Source: Diospyros lotus
Lineage: Eukaryota; Streptophyta; Magnoliopsida; Ericales; Ebenaceae
Direction of reading: 5' to 3'
DNA length: 64,000 bases
Assembly (NCBI RefSeq): GCF_014633365.1
Contig: NW_026267107.1
Coordinates: 1 to 64,000 of the forward strand
The notes under the pieces are model-generated. The model worked only from the letters and a program-made list of their open reading frames with translations, was not told where the DNA came from and did not search any database. The first letter of the stretch is position 1, and each line of letters begins with the position of its first letter. Position numbers and translations under genes: made by a program. This document shows positions 1 through 8,706 of the stretch, in pieces.

Positions 1-820
1 TCAAAAAAAAATGAACTTACCTCACTTTTTTGTTGACTAATTTTGGCGAATTCCGGCGAAGACCCGCAACTTCGACGAGGCTCTTTCTCCGCCACTTCTT
101 CGCCGCTTTCTTCCGGCCTTCTTGCCAAACCTCCTTCTCTCTCTCTAGAGCAAGATCCTCCTCTTAGAGTGCTTCACTCCTCAAATTTGTTTGGAATGGT
201 TTGAGAGCAACTCAAAGTGCCTATTTATAGAATCCTTCAACCAATGGTGTTATGCCACTTGTCACAATCTTAGCCATGGACTCCAAAGACTCAAAGCCAT
301 AATTGAGTGGCTTTTGGAATCCAAAACTAGAACTAATCCAACTTTTGAAATCCAAGCTAAAATCTCAAACTTCTTTCAAATAACACTTTGGCCCATATTT
401 CAAGTTTTCAACTTTAACATTTTACCACCTAAGCTCATAATTTCATCATTCTTTCATTTGGATAATTTCTCTAATTAGAATTATACCCTCAAACATCAAA
501 TTTATCGAGATACTTAAAATCTCAAAATTATTAACTCAAAATTACTCAATATATACGATTTTTCGGAAGCCCCTTACCATCATTCGGTCTTTTTAGGCTA
601 CAACTTAGCTTAACCGAAAATAATTTTTGATTTGATTTCTTTCAGCGTCATAAATCTCACCTCGAGACGCTTATCAAAAATATACCTTTAACCTTAGGTA
701 TCTAAGCTCTAGGGTACTCCCTATGACTGATTCGGTCACTCGTTGCCAATTCAAACATATTTTCGGTATTTTAAACTCACTTAAAATACGTGGCATCTTC
801 ACAAAAATATGGGGTATTAT
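1..820 (-). mobile_element. Tekay/Del-like gypsy LTR fragment, reverse orientation
   Basis: This is the right-hand part of a reverse-oriented LTR whose left part lies outside the window. A TATTTATAG string near 222-230 reads CTATAAATA on the minus strand and is the likely TATA box. The text resembles, inverted, the solo LTR at 28958-30647 and shares the 'cctta..ggtatctaa.. ctc..' block with 22690-22800. It stops at about 820 (GGGGTATTAT), where a different LTR portion begins abruptly. No coding capacity is seen; short open frames here are incidental. Family assignment is by similarity to other copies in this window. Confidence 0.55.
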
Positions 821-1514
821 GGCCTTCACCTGGAACATTTGAATATTCCAAGGACAAAGTTCATATTAGATGATGAATCATCTAAGTGAGAGTTCAAAAC
901 ACGTTTTCATGAATGAATGCAAGACATGAAATAAACCAACACAACCCGACAAGCCCTAACCCAAGAGAATCCCACACAGCGCTTAACCCTACCACGGAGA
1001 AAGAGCAATCTCTCTAAAGGCCATGCCACCATACCGACACATCGACACGACGGGATTCTAGCTTAAGAAGGGCAAGGTCAACGCATCTCCCCAACATCTC
1101 GGGAATAATCGTTACCACTCTCAGCCCAGGAGGGTCACATCAATGCAGGAACCCGACTCATCACATTTACGTCAGGGATTACGTTCCCACTCAAAAGCAT
1201 CCAGGAACCACTACCCAAACCCAACTCAAATCCCATATGGACCACCTAGTCATCCTAGTGCAACTTCCCTAACCATACGGCCCGACAAGGAAACCAAGGC
1301 AACTATCCGGCATGCGCACCAGCTCAAGATACCCCTATATATTCTTCTAAAAACACCTTTGGCGAATTACGGCTACACTATCCAGACAATATTTTAGGCT
1401 GACATTCCATATGAACAATCACAAAACGCATGACAATGCCACATTTCACAACCCAATGCATCATATAACAACATTCAAAACATTTAGGGACGAACCCCCC
1501 TTATGAAACCAACC

Positions 1515-1522
1515 GTCACCGA
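1515..1522. repeat. 8-bp target site duplication, left copy (hAT)
   Basis: GTCACCGA lies directly before the TAGAGATGGCAAA terminus. The right copy at 4701-4708 is GTCACCGG, one mismatch. A related LTR at 39607-39614 has an uninterrupted ATCACCGG in the same sequence context, which is the empty site. Confidence 0.88.
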
Positions 1523-1684
1523 TAGAGATGGCAAAATGGGCCCGGCCCGGTACCGGTCTAGGGCCAACAGTTTGCTGGCCCATTTAAGGCCGGGCCGATT
1601 TGGCCAGCCCGCTTGGCTCGGCAGGCCAAATGGTGGCGGGCCGGGCTGGCCCGCTTGGCCCGCCGACCCGTTAATCGCCCACAA

Positions 1685-2105
1685 AACCCCCCACCCTCAG
1701 CCTCGCCTCTCGCCCTCGCCCTAACCCTCTGCCTCGCCCTCGCCCTCGCCCTCGCCCTCACCCTCGTCTCGCCCTCTGTCATCATCGCCCTCTGTCGCCC
1801 TCGCCCTCACCCTCTGCCTCGCCCTCGCCCTCACCCTCGCCCTCGTCTCGCCCCCTATCATCCTCGCCCCTCACTCGTGCCCTCTGTCTCGCCCTCGCCC
1901 TCTGTCTCGCCCTCGCCCGCGCCCCTCACTCGCCCTCTGTCTCTCCCTCGCCCTGGCCCACGCCCCTAGCTCTCGCCCTCGCCCTCTCTCCCGCCCGCGC
2001 CCGCGCCCCTCGCTCGCCTCCCTCTCCCCTCAGTCGCCCTCGCTCCCCCTCTATCGCCCGCGCCCCTCGCCCTCTCTCGCTCACTGCCTCACTCACGCCG
2101 CCTGC
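1685..2105 (+). repeat. CTCGCC hexamer-rich pyrimidine tract in the hAT leader
   Basis: About 420 bp built of imperfect CTCGCC/CTCACC/CTCTGT repeats, almost all pyrimidine on the plus strand. It precedes the transposase ORF and a 5' UTR intron. Open frames through it (Arg-Ala or Leu-Ala repeats) are composition artefacts. It may have grown by replication slippage. Confidence 0.8.
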
Positions 2106-2128
2106 CTCTATTACCTAGCTAAAGCAAG

Positions 2129-2219
2129 GTAAGTTAAGTTTTTTTGTTAATTATTTTCCTAGCTAAAGCCTAAAGTTTTGTGTTAATTATTTAAAATGAA
2201 TTATTTTAATTATTTACAG
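2129..2219 (+). other. Predicted 5' UTR intron of the hAT transposase gene
   Basis: GGTAAGTTAAG at 2128 is a strong donor, and TTATTTACAG ending at 2219 is a typical acceptor after a T-rich, AT-rich tract. The transposase ATG follows 28 bases later at 2247. Length is 91 bp, typical for plants. Prediction from splice signals only. Confidence 0.6.
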
Positions 2220-3855
2220 TGAGGATTCTTCTGTTAGAAATTTAGAATGGATGGTGATGATCAAATTTCAAGAGGAATCCCTAGTAATGTTAATAAGGAA
2301 TCCATCTCACAATCACAATTAAAAAAGCCTAAGATTTTAACCTCTGATGTGTGGAACCATTTTGTGAAAATTGGTGTTGGTAGTGATGGCAAACCAAGGT
2401 GTAAATGCAAGGGGTGTGGTAAAGAATATTCATGTCCATCTAAATCAGGAACCTCTCATTTAAGTCGTCATATTCCTAAATGTATGATGATTTCTAAGTA
2501 TAATGATGTAGGAGATATGCTTATTGATTATGAAGGGAAGTTGAAGAGAAAAAAATTTGACCCTAAAGTAAATCGTGAACTTATTGCTCAGATGATTATT
2601 TCACATGGTGCTCCCTTTAATATGGTTGAGTGGAAGGGGTTTAGAAATTACCAAAAGTTTCTGAATGAACATTGTAAGTTCATTTGTAGAAATACTGCTA
2701 AAGTGGATGTCTTGAGAACATATGAAATAGAGAAAGAGAAGTTAAAACAACAATTGGCCCAAATTCCTGGTAAAGTTTGTTTGACTTCTAATGTTTGGAC
2801 TGCATGCACTAATCATGGATTTATTTCTCTTACTGTTCATTATGTTAATGGCAATTGGAATTTAAATAGTAAGATATTGTCATTTGCTCATATGAAGCCA
2901 CCACATAGTGGACATGAATTATCATTGAAGGTGTTGGAATTTTTAAAGGATTGGGGATTGGAGAAAAAAAAATTTCCCTCACTTTGGACAATGTCACTTC
3001 AAATGACAACATGCAAAATATATTGAAAGAACATTTAAATTTGTCGAATAATTTGTTGCTTAATGGAGAGTTCTTTCACATTAGATGTTGTGCTCATATA
3101 CTGAACCTTATTGTTCAAGATGGTTTGAAGGTAGCTAGTGAGGCATTGCATAAAATAAGACAAAGTGTTCATTATGTGAGGGGTTCAGAAGCTAGGATGA
3201 GACAATTTTATCAATGTATTGAGCAAGTTGGTGGAATTGATACAGGAATTGGGTTGAGACCGGATGTTGTCACTAGATGGAACTCCACCTACATAATGCT
3301 TGAGAGTGCACTCAAGTATCGTCGTGCATTTCATAGTTTAAGCTTATGTGATAAAAATTATAGGTGGTGTCCATCAAGTGATGAGTGGACAAGAGGGGAG
3401 ATAATTTGTGAATTCTTGAAGCCATTTTATACTATCACTAATTTGATTTATGGATCCTCTTACCCTACATCTAATTTGTATTTTGGGGAAATTTGGAGGA
3501 TAGAGTGTCTCTTGATATCCAACTTGGAAAATGATGATAAGTTGATTGCAAGTATGAGTGCAAGGATGAAAGAAAAATTGATAAGTATTGGAGTGATTAT
3601 AGAGTGGTTCTTGCATTTGGGGCGATTCTTGATCCAACCAAGAAGTTTAACTTTTTGAGGTACACTTATTCAAAGCTCAATCCTTATAACTATGAAGAGA
3701 AGTTGGAAAGGGTGAAGACGGCTTTGTATAGGCTTTATGGTGAATATGTTAATAATGGTTTATCAAGTTCAAGTTCAATGCCTTCCTCAAATGTTAGTGG
3801 ATCACAAATTTCCATTGGAGGTGAACAAGCAAAGAAGTCAAAAAATATATATAAT

Positions 3856-3938
3856 GTAAGTCTATATTTTTTTAAAACACTTGTTCATATATAATTGATA
3901 TAAATATTTGGTTGACTATTTTTTTGATTATTTGATAG
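3856..3938 (+). other. Predicted intron in hAT transposase
   Basis: Donor ATGTAAGT and acceptor TTTGATAG enclose 83 bp of T-rich DNA. Removing it rejoins the variable Ser-rich linker to the EAFD..QLDLYLEEP dimerisation segment. Confidence 0.65.
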
Positions 3939-4248
3939 GATTTTGAAGCATTTGATTGCCAAGTTTCTAACGATGCCGGAAAATCCCAACTTGATCTTTA
4001 TTTGGAAGAGCCAAGGATTCCAATATCGGGAGCATTTGATGTCTTGGCATATTGGAGAAAGTGAGCTAATAGAGGGAAAATTATGGCAAAGATGGCTTGT
4101 GATATATTGAGTATTCCGATAACAACCGTAGCATCGAAGTCCGCTTTTAGCATTGGATCTCGTATTTTGAACAAGTATAGAAGTCGTTTGCATGATGAAA
4201 CAGTTCAAGCTCTCTTGTGCACACGAAGTTGGTTACATGGTTTTGGAG

Positions 4249-4346
4249 GTAATTTTTTTTAAACTTTCTAATATCTAGGATTTAACATAATATTAAACAT
4301 TTCTCTTATATGATAAATAATTAACATATGTAATTTTTTATTATAG
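4249..4346 (+). other. Predicted intron before the acidic tail of hAT transposase
   Basis: Donor GAGGTAATT and acceptor TTATTATAG bound 98 bp. The short exon after it encodes a Glu/Asp-rich C-terminus ending with TAG at 4436-4438. Confidence 0.6.
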
Positions 4347-4700
4347 ATGATGATGAGGAGGAGGAGTCAAGCATTGATGATATAAGACTTTCTAAACAAG
4401 ACTCAAATGTTGTTGTTGATGAAGATGATGAAGATTAGAGGCATAATTTTTAATTGTTTTTTTTCTTCTTATTTGTAATTTGGCCTCCAGAAATGGCTTT
4501 TTGAGCAGGTTGTTTTTCTTCAAAGTGGGTTAAATGGCCAAATATGGTATCAAACAAAAAAAAAAATTGGGCGGGCCCGTGGCGGGCCGGGCTAGGGCCA
4601 GAAATCTGCTGGCCCCTTTTTAAGCGAGCCTATTTGGCCCAGCCCGCTTGGCCCGCGGGCCCCTTGGTGGCGGGCCGGGCTAGCCCGTTTGCCATCTCTA

Positions 4701-4708
4701 GTCACCGG
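4701..4708. repeat. 8-bp target site duplication, right copy (hAT)
   Basis: GTCACCGG follows the right terminus at 4700; it matches 1515-1522 at seven of eight positions. Confidence 0.88.
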
Positions 4709-6251
4709 TTACCGTTCGCATGCAACAAAACCATTTTGCATGAAATCTCAACACATTTAGGTAGCACAAATACCAAGTTTTTAGGGTAAAAACACCAACA
4801 GTAAATCAAGTTTTGGGGGCGAACACTCATCTTGAACATATTCGGAATGCCTCGATCCTTGTGCACTACCTTGATTTGCGTGCCACACCTCAAACACGCG
4901 AACTTATACACAACCTCAAGCCACGATACTCCCTAAACATCATATTTATTTAAAGAGCATCAAAATCCATTTTTCCTCAATTTTCCTTAATTTCCTTTAT
5001 TTTTCTCCTAGTTTTCACCTTGATAATTCCAAAATAATTATCTCCTCAAACTTTTTCCCAAATTTTTCAACATGATAATTCCTAAAATAATTCAAGAAAA
5101 ATATACAAAGAAAATTCCTAAAATTACCACTGCCCCCGCACCCTCACGCGCCTTGCGCATGTCTGCGAGTGAAGTATGGGGGGTGCAGCTCACGTGCCAC
5201 CTTCTTCCTCGATTACGGCCGTTGGCGACTGCTCCGATGGCCAAACCAAGCTCACCTTCTTGAAGCCCTTGCTAAGTCGATCACATTAGCACCACTTTCC
5301 AGTCGAAAAGCCACCAGAAAACCCTCCGAAATGCGAGTTACAGGTCGACCCTAGGCATCCGCCTCGCGTCTCTGGCCGAGCTTCGAACTAGCTTCAAATA
5401 GTGATAAAAATCCTCCAAATGCTCCATAACTCTTCCCCTTGATGCAAGGATCAATAGCCCCTTATCAAATCTCTTAGAGGCCAATTTGTTGCCAAAATTT
5501 CAAAACCCTCGGCCCCCATTTTATAGCAAATTTCGGCCACCCTTCGGCCAAAGCTTGGCCTACAAGAAACCCCACGCCGTATACAACCTTCCCCGGCTCT
5601 CCCTAGGCCGTCCCATCACCGGAAACAGTGGCCACGTGCGGTGGCAGTGTGGCGGCCATTTTCTATGTTAACACCAAACTTTCCATTTATTAACTTTGGC
5701 CCCTAGCTAATTTCCAATCTCAGTTTGCCCCTTTCTTGAGGCCCCTGATCTTTCCAACAATACCACTAAGGCCCACAAGTTTTGTACTCCTCATTTCATC
5801 CTCGAAATTTCTAAAAAAACTATTCTTTTGACCTTCCTCGGGCAAAATTAGAAAATTACACTTAGGCCAGGTTGATCGATTTAACTCTAATTTCCTTCAT
5901 TTCAACCCGAAATCGCTCAAGGATTGTTCTAGATATAAAATATAGGTCCTCAAAACACTCCATTGAATTTTCAAATGTTCCCTATGTCGATTCAATTTTC
6001 TCAGTCTGTTCCGCAGTTGTACCAAAAATTGTTCTCGATCCAACTTCTTATGACACCTAAAATTATGCCTCAAATCACTCGTTAGTACTATTCCATTTCC
6101 CTTAAATATCTAGGGTCCAGGGTACTCCCTTCAGTCGATTCGGTCGCCTAAAACTATGTTAGTGTACCCTACAACCTCATTCTTTCAAAAATTTCATTTA
6201 TACCCTTCATAAAATACCATTTATACCCTTAAGGATTTCCCGAGTATTACA

Positions 6252-6569
6252 ACAGATGTAGGCACTATCCGAATCAAGCAAACAAAATTTCAACATTCAT
6301 ATCGCAGATATAGGCACAGTCCAAACCGCACAAACAAAATTTTGACATTTATATTGCAAAAGTAGGCACGACACACCAAACTTTACAAACAAAATTCTCC
6401 TATTCTTATTATAGATGTAGGCGCTGTCCAAATCGCGCAAACAAAATTTCAACATTTATATTGCAAAAGTATGCACGATACCCCGAACTATGTAAACAAA
6501 ATTTTGGTATTCTTTCCAAGAATGTAGGTTGGATTTACTGTGCAAACAAAACTCTTGTTTTATTATTAA
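6252..6569. repeat. Minisatellite, about 60-bp unit
   Basis: About five imperfect units, each with a 'gcagatgtaggc' or 'gcaaaagtaggc' start followed by 'caaacaaaatttc'. Related units recur at about 8240-8400 (cgcaaatgtagg, cgcagatgtagg). This suggests one repeat-rich region later split by the solo LTR at 6570-7718 and flanked by the gypsy LTR ending at 6251. Possibly part of an old Tat-type element; no coding signal. Confidence 0.6.
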
Positions 6570-7718
6570 TGTTGGAACGGGAGGAGCTATGGCACACACC
6601 AAGAGGGGGGGTGAATTGGATATTTTAAAAATCTTGATAGAACTTGAAAACCTTTTGACCCAATTGAGGTTTTAGTGATTTAAAACATAGAACATATGAA
6701 ATGACAAATGTAAAGCAAGAAGAATAAATGAAAAATGATTTATAGTGGTTCGGCTTAAACCAAGCATAATCCACTACCTTAGCTCCCACTAAAGATTTTA
6801 AACCAATTCACTAAAACCTCCTATACTTACACAACTAGGCCCTTTAGCTACATAAGCTAGGAAATACAACCTCTTACTTAAACTAAGTAGGCCCTCTAGC
6901 TACACAAGCTAAGAAATACAAGAAGTGTACAATTGGAGAGAATCTAAGAGATGAATCTCTTAGTTACAATGTCTCTCAAAAATGATACAAGGCTTGAATG
7001 AAATAACACAAGTTAAAATCAAAGCCTTGAAAAGAGAAAATTAAAGCACAGTCAATATAAATACAAATGTGTATACGATGTAAGCTCAAATAATTTTCTT
7101 TCCATCCATTAGCCTTCTCTTGATCACCCATGACTTGTATTTATAAGCTTCCCAAGAGATTGAAGAGAAATATAGCCGTTTGTGACCGTTGGAGTTTGAA
7201 AAACTAGCCGTTGGAAGCTTTCTGCAAAAGATATAGTCGACAGAAGAACATGCATAGTTGACTATTTTTACAAATAAAACAAGATATAGTCGACAGACAA
7301 GAAGGCATAGTCGACTATCTTATAACATAAATTTTCCATAGTCGACAAACACATAAACATAATCGACAAATGCAAAAATATGAAGAGGATTTTGAATTTT
7401 ATGAACAAAAATAGTCGACAAATGAAAAGCCATAGTCGACTATCCTTACATGATAGTCGATAGAGTGAAAAATAGTCGACAGAAGCCTTAAATAGTCGAC
7501 AGATCAAACCAACATAGTCGACTATTTTCAGACATAGTCCACAGAACATAAACACATAGTCGACTATTCTTTTTATAAAAACTGAAACGATAAATGATAA
7601 CATGAATAAGAATATTTTGAAACATAAAATTCTTTAACATTGAAATCTCATAACTTTATTTCATCATCAAAATACAATTGTTTTTCATCATCAAAATTAT
7701 ATCAAATGCAAAACATCA
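6570..7718 (-). mobile_element. Solo LTR with GTCGAC palindrome array, reverse orientation
   Basis: Boundaries are TGTTGG at 6570 and AACATCA at 7718, flanked by ATTAA (6565-6569) and ATTAG (7719-7723), a 5-bp duplication with one mismatch. The join restores the surrounding minisatellite text (..TTATTAGGCTATC..). Near its left end is GAGGGGGGGTGAATTGG, and near the right end two CATCATCAAAAT strings, both shared with the related LTRs at 22895-25000 and 31854-33041. Between them, 7221-7570 holds about 14 ATAGTCGAC motifs. No ORF. It may belong to the Sirevirus (SIRE/Maximus) group of copia elements by remembered LTR style; that assignment is weak. Confidence 0.6.
7221..7570. repeat. Irregular array of ATAGTCGAC motifs
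   Basis: About 14 copies or near copies of ATAGTCGAC in 350 bp, spaced roughly 15-50 bp apart with unrelated AT-rich spacers. Two forms occur: ATAGTCGACAG/A, and the full 12-bp palindrome ATAGTCGACTAT (at about 7308, 7433, 7514 and 7556, plus the near copy ATAGTTGACTAT at 7253). Variants include one-base changes at the central TCGA. Confidence 0.85.
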
Positions 7719-8050
7719 ATTAGGCTATCACTCACCGAAGATGATCTATTCTCCTCGATTATGCCCCATAGAGCCAATCACTATACCAAAAGCAATATCA
7801 TTTTTGGGTTATCACTCATCAAAGATAATCCACTCTCCATGGTGACACCTATAGATCCAACCGCCATACTAAAAATAATATCATTATTAGGCTATAACTC
7901 ATCGAAGATGATCTGTTTTCCTCGATGACACCCCACGGATCCAATTGTGATACCAAAAGCAATATCATTATCAGGCTTTCGCTCACCAAAGATGGTTCAC
8001 TCCCCTCAATAACACCCCATGGATCCAACCACAACACCAAAAATGTTAAA
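7719..8050. repeat. Tandem repeat, about 90-bp unit, four copies
   Basis: Four imperfect units, each with 'atcattaggctatcactcacc', then 'aagatgatc', then 'caccccatggatccaac', then 'accaaaagcaatatcatt' variants. A short poly(A) follows at about 8048-8066. The repeat supplied the target site for the solo LTR to its left. Confidence 0.75.
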
Positions 8051-8706
8051 AAAAAAAAAAAAAAAAAACTTTTTACAGATGGGTCCACATGAGCCATGGA
8101 AATTAAAAGCGTATGCCTCCACAAGAATAAGCAGAACTACGCCCGAATATAGCTAAAAATGGCTCTATACCGGGTAATGGTCTCGCCCTTCTTGGTACAC
8201 TCCCACAATTCACTCCACATCGGGATAAGCCTCTCCGCAAATGTAGGTAAATCCTAACCGCACCACCAAAAGAATAGATCTAGGTCAGCTGCACCAAACC
8301 GCATCACAAAAATTGCCCCCCGCAGATGTAGGGTTTATCTGAACTACGCTACCAAAATTGAAAATGTAAATGACAACCAAACCGCATTAACAAAAGGATT
8401 TCTAGATTGATCCCAACTGCTCAGTTATATATCCCTCACCATCAATAGACATCTTTATTGTGACATCATTTCTGCACTTTCATTATCCTTATCACAGATG
8501 TAACAAGGCTACTTCACATGGAAAGTAAGCAAGGGACCAAGCTTATACCACATTGGAGAGCTGCATGACATAACACCCATTTGCTTGGTCCAAATCTCAC
8601 CTATACCCACCTCAAAGTAATCCGGTTCATAGGTTTTCTGACCAATAAGACACCCCATGGAAAAAGTTGAGCGATGCTCTACTGAGACACCTTTTATGGT
8701 TGCGAC
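8051..8706. other. Repeat-derived non-coding DNA left of the LARD-like element
   Basis: This holds two or three more degenerate '(g)caaatgtagg' units and, at about 8560-8706, a block ('caccccatgg.aaaagttgag.gatgctct') repeated at about 16690-16815. It is the left half of a sequence split by the 8707-16512 insertion. No coding frame is convincing. Confidence 0.5.
8702..8706. repeat. 5-bp target site duplication, left copy (LARD-like element)
   Basis: GCGAC precedes TGTAATACCC; ACGAC follows the right LTR at 16513-16517. One mismatch. Confidence 0.75.

Larger units (their letters stand above)
2247..4438 (+). pseudogene. BED zinc-finger hAT transposase (RICESLEEPER/DAYSLEEPER-like), broken
   Basis: Cut-and-paste transposase. 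The N-terminus carries a BED-type finger (about residues 34-80: VWNHFVKI.., then C-x2-C and H-x4-H spacing ending HIPKC). The RNase H-like core follows, with LDNVTSND and RCCAHILNL, and the C-terminal dimerisation block has [27 protein letters not shown] and [16 protein letters not shown]. The reading frame changes at an A9 run near 2963-2971 and again near 3578, where one base appears lost. A TGA at 4062-4064 interrupts the dimerisation block. Predicted introns are 3856-3938 and 4249-4346; the last exon ends in an acidic tail at 4436-4438. Two expected acidic catalytic positions look substituted: SNVW where family members have S-D-x-W, and ASKSAFS where ASESAFS is usual. Certainly hAT; inactivity is strongly supported. 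Confidence 0.92.
1523..4700 (+). mobile_element. hAT DNA transposon, full length, inactive
   Basis: A 3178 bp class II element. Its termini are a 13-bp inverted repeat, TAGAGATGGCAAA at the left and the complement TTTGCCATCTCTA at the right (one interior base may vary), flanked by an 8-bp duplication GTCACCGR. Inside each end are dense GGCCCGC/GCGGGCC motifs (1535-1680 and 4565-4690), the kind of subterminal repeats hAT transposases bind. It encodes a BED-finger hAT transposase on the plus strand (2247-4438), now a pseudogene. The element sits in a gypsy LTR, so it is younger than that LTR. The ends look intact, so a related transposase might still act on it; that is inference. Confidence 0.93.
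821..6251 (-). mobile_element. Tekay/Del-like gypsy LTR, reverse, split by a hAT element
   Basis: This reverse-oriented LTR ends at GAGTATTACA (about 6242-6251), the reverse complement of the usual TGTAATACTC start. 821-1522 and 4701-6251 align collinearly with the solo LTR at about 38785-40825; both carry the 'ccttcacctggaac' block, the 'gattctagctta' block and the 'caccggttacc' block. The hAT at 1523-4700 interrupts it. 5480-5660 is homologous, inverted, to the promoter-proximal part of the LTR at 9300-9500. The leftmost part of the LTR (equivalent to about 38432-38784) is missing at the 820/821 junction. Confidence 0.65.

Noticed and set aside
1503..1969. Open frames of 60-118 residues on both strands with Ala/Leu/Pro/Arg repeats
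   Set aside because: They are the CTCGCC repeat and GGCCCGC subterminal motifs read in several frames. No domain, and position inside the hAT end explains them.
7221..7570. CRISPR-like array
   Set aside because: Repeat cores are only 9-12 bp, spacing is irregular, and the setting is a plant LTR. Not CRISPR.
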